64,000 bases of DNA, taken from NCBI GenBank assembly GCA_024195265.1, contig JAJLRJ010000003.1, positions 25,714,989-25,778,988 on the forward strand. Reading direction: 5' to 3'. Made by a program: the position numbers and the translations under genes. The DNA is from Dendrophyllia cribrosa. Taxonomy: Eukaryota > Cnidaria > Anthozoa > Scleractinia > Dendrophylliidae. Each line of letters begins with the position of its first letter. The stretch's first letter is position 1. Below are positions 55,211 through 64,000 of this stretch, in pieces. Under the pieces are notes generated by a model. It was not told the origin of the DNA. It saw nothing but the letters and a program-made list of their open reading frames with translations, and did not search any database.

Positions 55211-56763
55211 TTGCATAAAATTCAGAAGGTTCCAAAGAAAATTTCTGTATTTATTAGTGTTTTCAATTGCTTTAGTTTTTGATCAAGCATTAATTTTATA
55301 TTTCTGTGTGTAGGCATAGCAAGACCTGTCATTGGCACATTACATTATTTCTTTAATATAAAAACCTTCGCTCCAATGACTTTCGAATTTTTGGTAGATT
55401 CTGCATGTACCGGTCACATATTACGTAAAACAAAAGGAACAAATTACGACAATAATACAAATGCAAAACAAGACCAAAAATACAATACCTCATAAACAAT
55501 AGAAGACAATGAGTGGTTCATGGATACCAGTGCATGCAGAAAGACCCGAATTTTTGGTCCCAAACATAGTGTAGAAAAAAATCTAGGAGGAATGAGGTTT
55601 CATTCATTGTATGAAGTTGTCACAAAAAAAATACAATGGAGCAAAACTACAAAAAGTTGTTCATGCTGTATATTAATTTTCAGAAATAAATTATTATCAA
55701 AGCTATTCTCAATACCACTTACAATGTACATGTAGGTATAACTTGCTGAATGAGTTGAAAATTTTCCTTGGTAGGTTAGGGTTGTTTTCAAAATGAAAAG
55801 CACATGTACATTGTGTGGAGATAACAGTGCAGTGGAATAGGCCACATGCATGAAAAGCTCAAAATTCACCACCAAGCCCGTTTGTACGAAATTCCTTGCA
55901 AACCTTTGACCAGTTGACGTTGTTTTTGAGTGGGTATTCTTTTCAACTTTGCTCCTTTGAGAATACATTGATGAGATTGTCAAACGTTTACACTTCGAAA
56001 GCGAGGCTTGGGGGTGAAATTAGCTAGTCTAATGTAAACGTGCATAAGGGCTATTAATTGTGCAGTTACGTAACAACATTACAGCACTGTACCACTCAAA
56101 TGGAAGTTGACAGTCTTGACTTGATCCTCGAAACTCAATCCTCGTATCTCAAACTAAGAGTAGACTCGAGTTTTAACCTTAAGGATTGAGAATAAAGAAA
56201 CAGGGAGTTCTCAAATAATATACAAACTCGAAAAGGATTTAGGGAAAATGATTAATTCTTTGGAGAAAGATGAATAGCAGTTTGCATGCCATGTACATAT
56301 GCAAGTATTTCTAAACGACCCTCAGGGCTTGCATGGTAAGAATTGTGTGAACAAGAAACACAAACAATATGAATTCTTTAGAGGGCTTAAAAGGTACATC
56401 CTTGCCTCATCAACAGTTGTTCTATTGGCTTCACATGCAATGTTTTAAAGAAAGATTCTGTGATGACTACAGTGTAGGTGAGAGAAAATGTATACTAGCC
56501 ACCTCACCTTTTTTCTAGTTGCATTAACAGTGTATAAGTATGTTTTTAGTATCCAATGTTGAGTTGTAGTATTTAAGTGGTTATGGCATACATACACTGT
56601 ACACTGTACATGGTTGCTCCTGTTGATGGCTTCATTTAACAACTTCTCCCCGCAACTGCTAAAATAAATGTATGGCAACAAGTAATGGGAAGGTTTAGTT
56701 CTGGATGTGCTGGTTGCATTTGTCTAGAATGCATCTTTACCGTATTATCTACATAGGTTTGAA
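55211..56763. other. IER3IP1 intron 1, no exon seen
   Basis: AT-rich intronic sequence with TACATGTA-type motifs. No repeat boundary or exon is recognised. Confidence 0.45.
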
Positions 56764-56765
56764 TA

Positions 56766-57420
56766 CAGTGAAACCTCTATTAAGCGGTCACCCTCTGTTA
56801 AGTGGTCACCCTCTATAAAGCAGCCCTCTGTTAAGCTGTCACCATCTATTAAGTGGCCACTTAACAAATCCCTGGAAATCTCTCCCCATACTTACATGTA
56901 CTGTAAACTTGACCGCTTTTAGGCACTCACCTCTGTTAAGTGGACATGGCCACCATTTAGATTTCCCAATTGGAAGTCACCTACATGACTTTGTACATGT
57001 AGTTTAATGGTCAGGAAGAACTCTCATTGAAACTAAACAAAGTGAGTGACTTGCCTGAAGAAATTAAGCTATGCATCCCTAGACCACCATAATTTATGTT
57101 TTTGTTTCATGTTGAATATGATAGCAAAATTTTTGATGATGTGGTTTACAACAAAGACTTACCTTATGAGCAATGTTATAAAATCTGGTAGCCAGGCATG
57201 AACCTCCTTAAACATGCAATTACTTAATTTCTATTTATTACATTTTGTGTTACTGTTGCTGTTAACAATAAGATATACATGTACATCGTGATCAATTTTG
57301 CATTCAGTTCAATTTTTGCCATATTGTATGCTAAATTTTAGATCACCTCTATTAAGCAGTCAACTTCTAGCTGTCAGGAGGCTATTCCCCAAGGGTGACC
57401 GATTGATAGAGGTTTGACTG
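56766..57420. mobile_element. Pogo/Tigger-like TA MITE
   Basis: TIRs CAGTGAAACCTCTATTAAGC and CAGTCAAACCTCTATCAATC, with TA at 56764-56765 and 57421-57422. The left part contains five diverged tandem copies of an 18-bp unit (TTAAGCGGTCACCCTCTG). CAGT-AAACCTCT starts are typical of pogo-related elements. Confidence 0.85.
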
Positions 57421-57477
57421 TATCAGGCAAAATCAACAATAAGAATTGTGATTACATGTATGTTTCCTTCCTTCTAG

Positions 57478-57576
57478 TGGGTTGGGGAACTGACCAGCTA
57501 TCAGGATTTGGAGAAGACAGAGGGAGTAAGCATCAAGTCATCAATCTAATACACTCTATTAGGACTGTCATGAGAA
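57478..57576 (+). CDS. IER3IP1: IER3IP1/Yos1, exon 2
   Basis: 99 bp between acceptor TTCCTTCCTTCTAG and donor ATGAGAA|gtaagt. Encodes the conserved cytosolic loop: GWGTDQLSGFGEDRGSKHQV and INLIHSIRTVMR. The GWGTDQ and RTVMR motifs are diagnostic of the family. Enters in phase 1 and leaves in phase 1. Confidence 0.95.
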
Positions 57577-58007
57577 GTAAGTGTAAAAGCCATGTTACAA
57601 TGTACCATAAATACCAGCAGACAAAGTCAGGTTCACACTAGTAAGATAATGACATAATAATATTGTTGCACACAATAAACCTTAAACTGAACATATACCG
57701 TGTATGTCAGGGTTTTGTCATCAGTGAGAATAACACAACACAACGATAGTTATTACTTATAGTACATGTACATGTAGGAGTATAATGACAAAAGGATACG
57801 GAAAAGCTGTCCTTTTTATAAATGTTGTTATGTCCATATGTCATTATGCTGCCATACATGTATTACTGTACATTGTAGTGTGAACCAGGCTTGTCATGAA
57901 ACAGTTTGTAAATTTCTATATTTAAAAAACTTCATGGAAGCTTATGATAAATTTATGTACCTATACTTAATTCCATCAGAATACCAGTTACTAAGCTTTG
58001 GAGGTTT

Positions 58008-58239
58008 GGGGGGGGGGGGGGGGGTTCTGGGTTCATGCCTCCCCGGAAATTTTCCGATTTTACCCCCTGAAACGCCATTTCCAGCACTCCTGAAACTTGA
58101 AAAGCGTTTGTTTAAAGAAATTGACAATCAGTCAATTATTGGAAGTTTAACAACTACGTATAAAACAATTTTATTCTATTATTTTTATGAATCACAAGGG
58201 AGACACAGGTCTGTAGGGGGGGGGGGGGGGGGGGGGGGG
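58008..58239. repeat. G-run-bearing repeat in intron 2
   Basis: Poly(G) runs at 58008-58024 (17) and 58216-58239 (24) flank an AT-rich stretch. It ends CCTGGATCCACCACTGA, resembling the ends of common hAT-like MITEs. Boundaries are unclear. Confidence 0.5.
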
Positions 58240-58512
58240 TTTGGGGGTTTCCGGAGTCCCCCGACCCTTCCCCTGGATCCACCACTGACACACATTCTGC
58301 CATTTTGAAAGTGGAGAAGACCCTAGGAATGATACTTGATTTTTGATTTGAAGTACACAAATTACATTTAGGAGAATAGAAACAAGTTCTGTGTTCTATT
58401 TGTCACAAACAGTGTGCCAACTGTTGATGTCACATTCACACATGTCAATTTGAGTTTGCCAACACAAGTTTACAATGTACCCACTCAAGTTTGTCATGTG
58501 AAGGCGGCTTAA

Positions 58513-59523
58513 CCCATTCACACCTGAACCGCCCGTAACCGCCCGTACAAGACTCCACTGCTTTAAAAAATTGTAACTTTCTCAATCGTGCGAACATTGC
58601 CTTAACTAGCAGTTGTGAGCATTGACTAGAAAGTCTTTCAAATTGAGATACCCAATAAACACAAAAAAGTCAGCGATTTTTGCAGAATATCAGCGTTTGA
58701 ATTTGGACAACAACAAAAATTACCGTTTTTAACGTCATAGAAAAACAACAAAAATCACGTTTTTGCCTTTAGTTTTTTTTATTCAAATCATCGTGGCAAA
58801 CCCAAAAGTCAACATTTACAGCAAAATTCAGTCCTAGTCCTAGCTTAGCAGTGAATTTTTTTGCTCTTATTCGTTGCTCGGGCCTAACTACAGCTTCTTA
58901 TACTAGTGCGTACTCACCTTGCCTCGATTTTCAACATCACCACCGCACTGCATGCTGGGAAAAAGCCAAAAATTTTGACAGCGTTCCATTCTTTCCCCAC
59001 ACATTTCATATTTATACTAAGTCCACAGCCACTCCGACCCACCGCCGAAATTTCGCGCTTGTTGTATTCTCCTGTGGTCGCAACTTCCAAAATATGCCGC
59101 GGTAGGTCGAGAAATTCATCCAGAGTCGAGTCCCAAAGCCACTTCGTTTCCAGGCGGCCATTTTTCCAGTTCAACGAGCAACGAGCCAAATTCGTAAACG
59201 AAGTACAACACCTAACTCGCTTCATTGAGAAGTGGACTCAGAACTACCTCCAAGCTTAATGATGCTCACCAGGCAGCTACTAAAGATGAAAAATGGCTGT
59301 GAACTTACCAAAAATCGTAGATAATTCATATTGGACCCTTTATTGCAAATCAACCAAGCAAAATCAGATCGTCACAATGACGTTTTGAGTAAACTCGAGC
59401 CTTCAGTGTTTTAGAACAGCAGCACTTTCAATGGTAACTCCAAATATGAAGTCACGAAATCCTATGGGGCGTGTGTATGCAGAAAATCACTCAAAAACGT
59501 AAAAATCCTCAGGTGTGAATGGG
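58513..59523. mobile_element. TTAA-flanked piggyBac-like non-autonomous element
   Basis: Termini CCCATTCACACCTGA and TCAGGTGTGAATGGG. TTAA at 58509-58512 and 59524-59527. The 1011-bp interior has overlapping open frames (for example 58906-59259 plus) without known domains. Located in IER3IP1 intron 2. Confidence 0.88.
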
Positions 59524-59581
59524 TTAATGCTACATTTATAATTGTTAAGTTTTCACTTTGATTTCTTCTTTCTTGTTTCAG

Positions 59582-59637
59582 TTCCTCTTATATTATTAAA
59601 CTCACTGACAATACTGCTACTGTTGCTGATGGGATAA
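59582..59637 (+). CDS. IER3IP1: IER3IP1/Yos1, exon 3
   Basis: Acceptor TTTCTTGTTTCAG before 59582. Completes an Ile codon and adds PLILLNSLTILLLLLMG, the second membrane helix, then TAA (59635-59637). The assembled protein is 81 residues, against about 82 in vertebrates. Confidence 0.95.
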
Positions 59638-59902
59638 CCAACTGTAAAATTTTGGAAAAGAGCTAATACTGGTTGTTAAAGATACAATTAACTACAACTA
59701 AACTACAACTATAAACTATGAAATGAGGTACTGTGGGCATCCAACACAGTGAAGATAGACATCCACTGTTAAAAATGTCTGATTGAACCATGTGTCTCTT
59801 GGTATAACCTGTTGTACCACTGACAAATGCCAGAGTGGTTCAGCTGTGCTTTTTTTACATGTAATTTTGTTTACATTGTATGGTCAGACAGAAATGTTGT
59901 AC

Positions 59903-59908
59903 AATAAA
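59903..59908 (+). promoter_or_regulatory. Poly(A) signal for IER3IP1
   Basis: AATAAA 266 bp after the stop codon, the first canonical signal downstream. Confidence 0.6.
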
Positions 59909-60027
59909 TTGAGATGTAAATAAGCGTTCTTTCTAATATTGCAAGCTAACTTGCTTGAATTTTTTTTCTCGTTTTCTAAGTATGATGGACCAATGAAAAG
60001 TGTTTTATCAGGATTTCCAGACACTGA

Positions 60028-60307
60028 AGGCTGGTTTTCACTGGCAACGGAGTCGGAGTCGTAGTCGGAGTCGTAAGAGCGCTTCCGACCTAGTGAAAAT
60101 TGAAAATCGGAGTCGTAAGCGGAGTCATAAGCTCGACGGAATCGGAGTCGGAAGAATCAGAACGGTTCCATTTTTTTCCGATTTCGCTTATGATTCCGAC
60201 GTTTCTTCCGATTCCGTCGGTTTGATTTTCACTAGATCGTATCGCTCTGCGCTTCCGATTCCTACTCCGACTCCGATTCCGATTCCGTCGTCAGTGAAAA
60301 CCAGCCT
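60028..60307. mobile_element. Foldback MITE built of GGAGTC-type hexamers
   Basis: AGGCTGGTTTTCACTGGCAA at the left is mirrored by GTGAAAACCAGCCT at the right. TGA at 60025-60027 and 60308-60310 is a possible 3-bp duplication. The arms consist of tandem GGAGTC and inverse GACTCC hexamers. Confidence 0.8.
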
Positions 60308-60310
60308 TGA

Positions 60311-61384
60311 GAAGACAAGTGGGTTGTAAAAACAAGGCTCAGCCAAAATTTTCTTGACCAACTTCGAGGTGTTTGGATACCTGATGAAACATTTTTTCAA
60401 GTGTTTGAAATAGCTTCTCAAACTGATCATTAAGTACAGACAAAAGTGAAGGAAGAAAATCGCCAAAATCTATGCTAATTAAGATCGGATTTCCAAACCA
60501 CCGTTACGCTTATGATTTTCTTTAATCAAACTTGATGAATTATTAAACCTTTCCCTCCCAGAGTCAATTGTGGAGACATGTAGTGTAGTTCTAACTTTTG
60601 AGTCTGGACGAAATCCTATGGTGTGACCATTCAAATGAAACCTCTTCAGCAGTACTTTTGCATGGTACCATTTGCTTTTCAATATTTTACAAAATGAAAT
60701 TGAGATTTTTTTGGAATTTTGATTTCTGGCACTCTTGGGAGTAAGGGTTTTAATACAAGTTTGATTGAGAAACTCTTTTCACACACGATACAAATGTGGA
60801 GCAAATATTTTAGCAGTGTAGTCAAAGTACAATGTACACATGAACGAAATATAGCAGAGAAATATTCTAGGGACTTGTACAGTCTGATTGATTCTAATGT
60901 AATTCTGTTCCAGAGATATGCTGTGTAATTATTCACTCGAGAAAAAGGGATCTCTACTAAATTTGTGCCCATGGCATACGTGAACCCCTATGAAGATTAC
61001 ACTGTCGCCATCTTTGCTTGTCTGTCAACTCTCAACTGCGATCGTTTGGGGAATGTTTAACCGCGGTCAAACGAGAGAAATTTGCAAACGTTAAGCAAAG
61101 TACTTAAAAATTAAGATTGTCATTTTCACTGTTTAAAGTTTAATATATTGCCAATACACTGTCAATTTACTAAACGTTTTGAAAGTTTGCCAAAAAAAGT
61201 TCTAAGCGTTTAAAAACTGTGAACTGCAGAATTGTCGGCGCCATTTGCCAACACAATTTTGATCAGGCGCAAAGAGTTTTGGTCAGTTTTCAACGGAAAA
61301 AAGCTCATCATTTTGAGAAAAATTAAAAGATAGTAACGTCAAGTAATTTTTTCTATACAGTCATCCATAAGTATGCAGATATTA
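60311..61384. other. No firm gene; coding-like repeat frame
   Basis: Minus-strand 60682-60479 is open and encodes LLKRFHLNGHTIGFRPDSKV, a phrase I associate with a widespread MITE-derived translation rather than a gene. The rest is AT-rich. Confidence 0.35.
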
Positions 61385-61490
61385 CAAGGTCTTCTCTGTT
61401 TGGCTGAGAAAACAATAGAGCAAACAACAGAACAATGGGCCCTAGCCCTGAAAACAATAGAGCTGCGTGATACACAGGTCCAATGAAATT
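61385..61490 (-). repeat. Dispersed repeat, inverted copy of part of 40015-40152
   Basis: Shares the AAAACAATAGAGCAAACAAC block and CCAATGAAATTAGAGGTTC with the copy at 40.0-40.15 kb in opposite orientation. Confidence 0.6.
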
Positions 61491-61935
61491 AGAGGTTCTA
61501 AAGAGCTGCGTGGTATGTTTTTTTTTTTAATGTTTTTACAAAATGTAAAGAGAATTACCGTCCCAGTCTTGCAGCCTGAGCCCTGTGGCCAGGGAAGGAT
61601 GTTCGGCCAGATAAGGGTAACATGGGCTCTGCAAACGAAATGGCTCCAGTCTCAGTCAGTAGCACAAACCTCCGCAACTACCCTCACAACCGCCCTCCAA
61701 CCCCGACCTGTAGCCCCTTCGCTCCAATCTGGCTTTTTTAAAGTTTGTAACTAGTACGTTGTAGTAAAAACAAAACGTTTACACGCTGTTAATCCTTGAA
61801 ATGAGATTCAGAGGCGTGTTTGGTGGGGGGCGGGCGGTATATTCGGTTACAGATCGAAGGAGCACCTACATGTATTTAATTTACTAAAGTTCACAGTCAC
61901 TTTGAAACAAAATTGAGGTTCGTCTCCAAAATTGT

Positions 61936-62135
61936 AATAGTCCATTTAACAGTTGTGTGCTTGGTGACCTTGCCTTTGAGTAGAAGCGAGGCTGGAGGTG
62001 ACCTTGCTTTGATATAAACCTTTCTGCCTTTCATATGTTAATAATGCTTTTCTGTATCAAAACAAGATCGACTGCAGCCTTCGCTTCCACTCAAAGGCCA
62101 GGACACTAAGAAGACAACTGTAAAATGGTCTATTG
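61936..62135. mobile_element. MITE with ~65-bp imperfect TIRs
   Basis: AATAGTCCATTTAACAGTTG at the left is mirrored at the right (CAACTGTAAAATGGTCTATT), with further pairing through CCTTTGAGT and GAAGCGA. A fragment of the same end occurs near 63162 (CAATAGACCATTTGC). Confidence 0.75.
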
Positions 62136-62633
62136 TCATTAAAAGTTCTTCACTCCGTGAACAACCGGTGCATGTGTTAAAGCCAGGGCCAATAGCCCCA
62201 ACATGTTGAATTGTTGAGCACTTCATGAGCAACCATATTTTGTCGCTAGAATATTGGAAGAAGTTTTCGTATGCGGTTACATTGTATTTTTATTAACCAA
62301 GGTATTTGGTGGAATTAAATCTCTGTAACAGGAAGAACTGTTTTTCCAAGAAAAGTATCGCAAGTTCAGTGGTCAACAATGTTTGATCCCGCGATGGAGT
62401 GATTTTCAAGCCATTTCAAAGAATTGGGTCCTTTTCTCGCTCACATAATTAACTCGCCTGTTTTATTCAGTTTAGTTGCAGTTTATTTTAAAAGTACCAA
62501 CAGGCCAGCCTAACCTGATTTCGTTAGCTGTGCTGCAAACCAATCAAGTAATTACATACAACAGGACCAGGCAAAGCATTCCACATCAGGGTACTACAAG
62601 CAGTTTAGCTGTGACATGTTGCGCCGCTGTGTA

Positions 62634-62700
62634 GCCTGCGTAGCAAGCGTTTCCGCGAGAGTTCGTCTGTGCGAAAGCTGGAACGATCCGCTATTTGCTG
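62634..62700 (+). repeat. Relic of a MULE-type TIR
   Basis: TAGCCTGCGTAGCAAGCGTT matches the start of the MULE 2 TIR, then diverges. No partner end found nearby. Confidence 0.55.
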
Positions 62701-63490
62701 GGTCCTGACAGCGCAAGTTAGAATAGAACATGTTGCAGTTCTTTATAAAGTCCCCAACAAAAACGAGTTTACTGTCATTTATATAAATTTATTGTAACTT
62801 TTTTAATCACAGCAGTACTGTTTTCTTAATAAAATTAATGAACAAAATGATAAACAATAATTACTTTTTCAATATGTGCATAATTAATACCCCTTTGCCT
62901 TTACATTCATAACCGTTTGACATTTCGATAGTCAGATATTTTTCCTTTTTTAATTTTTTCTTCGTTTTTTGTTTGGTTTTTTTTTTTGTTTTTTTTCGTT
63001 GCATAGAATTTTTTTTACTTTGTAGTTGTTTTTCTTCGTTTTAACATTTGTTTCTTTTACCATTTCATTATTTTGTTGATTTGTTTGTATTTTATTTGTT
63101 TTATTTGTTTTCTTCTTTTTTCCAATTTTATCTGATCCATTCCTCTCCTGCTCTTGTCTCAATAGACCATTTGCACTCCAGGCTAAAAAAATATAAATTG
63201 AATAAACAAAACAAAATCAGTTGCTATATAAAATGTCAAAACTAAAACATGAACACAAAGTGTATAGCATCAACCTTAAAACGCAGCCGTAAGGTTGTTT
63301 TCTACTAAGACATGCAAACGTACGCATGAGAAAATGATCCAACGTCTAACCCGTGTTGAACATGCATTGTCAGTTCCACCAAAACCCAGTCTGGGGCGGA
63401 GTTCCCTGTGCGGTTTAGTCGGTTTATCATTAAATTTCAGTTTGTACGTTGTTTAGTTTCTCCCTTTCGTGTCGTGTCGTGTGTTCTTAC

Positions 63491-63598
63491 CTCATCCTCC
63501 GAGCTACTTTTCTTGTCTTGTTTCCATCTCTTGTAAAGCCAGACACCCGCGCAAACTGCCACCCCAACAGTAACACATGCGATCATAAGTTTCTTCAT
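63491..63598 (-). CDS. First coding exon of a single-pass membrane protein
   Basis: ATG at 63598 starts exactly 36 codons: MKKLMIACVTVGVAVCAGVW then LYKRWKQDKKSSSEDE. A hydrophobic segment is followed by a basic and then acidic stretch, as in N-terminally anchored ER or outer-mitochondrial proteins. The donor is GATGAG|gtaaga (phase 0). The next exon, to the left on the minus strand, was not identified in the window, so the protein family is unknown. Confidence 0.55.
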
Positions 63599-64000
63599 TT
63601 GAAATTAAATTTCTCGTTTACTTTGGACGCAAACCTCGAAACAACACACTCTGACTGCTGATCGGAGATATAATTAAAACTGAAATTATGACGCAATAAA
63701 TAATAAATTGATTAATTAAATCATCTGCGCGTGCTAAACTCACTAATTGCTCGCTACGGAATTTGTCACGCGTGGATCGCCAATTTGTCACGCGAGGATC
63801 AGGCAAAGCACCCCCAGTCTCGAGTTTTCTTAGTATATTACATAGTATATTTTATAGTAGTACGTATCGTGTACGTTCGCTGCCCCCTTCTCACACTCTC
63901 CTTTTTGTTCCGGCCATGTAGTTGTTAAGTTAAATCTTGTTTTTTTATTTTTATTGTTACTGCGCAGCGAACGAAGTGAGCGGAGCAGCAGTTCATGATC
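63599..64000. other. 5' flank of the minus-strand exon, no other gene seen
   Basis: Probably 5' UTR and promoter of the gene at 63598. Direct repeats TTTGTCACGCG at about 63762 and 63784. The window ends in CGAACGAAGTGAGCGGAGC, a short repeat-like phrase. Confidence 0.4.

Noticed and set aside
57838..58308. 156-codon plus-strand frame
   Set aside because: It crosses two poly(G) runs and repeat sequence in IER3IP1 intron 2; composition is low-complexity glycine.
58851..59259. Overlapping frames in the piggyBac-like element as a host gene
   Set aside because: They lie wholly between TTAA-flanked TIRs and have no recognised domain.
60479..60682. Minus-strand frame LLKRFHLNGHTIGFRPDSKV as a terminal exon of the gene at 63598
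   Set aside because: The phrase resembles a widespread MITE-derived translation, and no phase-consistent link was found.

Overview
This window looks like nuclear DNA from an anthozoan cnidarian, most likely a stony coral. That is inferred from AT-rich, intron-containing genes, short extracellular domain-shuffling exons (PAN, EGF, WSC-like), vertebrate-like housekeeping genes, and dense short transposons of kinds common in coral genomes. I could not run a search, so the species is not determined. There are no prokaryotic operons. Most open frames in the window are chance frames or transposon remnants; the real genes are carried by short spliced exons.

Host genes. (1) Gene A (+, 6398-10214): PAN, EGF-like and C-terminal WSC-like exons of a secreted or surface protein; its 5' end is not identified. 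(2) Gene B (+, 41181-44300): two WSC-like exons related to gene A, with a Gypsy remnant in the intron between them and a one-base deletion in the second domain. (3) A small heat-shock (alpha-crystallin) protein on the minus strand (52658-50404), whose first exon appears to encode a signal peptide. (4) IER3IP1/Yos1 on the plus strand (53228-59637), complete in three exons, divergent from the sHSP with 569 bp between start codons. (5) Less certain exons: a two-exon small protein on the minus strand (31504-29604), a minus-strand exon at 23084-23230, a plus-strand first exon at 35545-35620, and a minus-strand first exon with a membrane segment at 63598-63491.

Mobile DNA fills most of the rest. 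Retroelements: an L1/Tx1-type LINE broken only at two T-homopolymers (2053-5130), a LINE C-terminus (44818-45740), a LINE 3' tail (35160-35347), a Ty3/Gypsy remnant (41715-43335), a possible Penelope-like fragment (48362-48481) and tRNA-like SINEs (20197-21738). DNA transposons: a mariner-type element beside a TA MITE sharing one TA (26578-28050), a pogo-like MITE, a Harbinger-like element (32591-34581), two related Mutator-like elements with 10-bp target duplications (20283-21292 and 51323-52226), at least six TTAA-flanked elements, and many foldback MITEs.

The most interesting items are a 3.6-kb TTAA-flanked element with roughly 1-kb inverted arms, one arm of which preserves the empty site of a MITE inserted in the other; a TA-flanked repeat family (here 'R') without terminal inverted repeats, present five times; transposons carrying host-like Tudor-like and THAP-like fragments; the signal-peptide sHSP; and a 120-bp pure poly-G tract.
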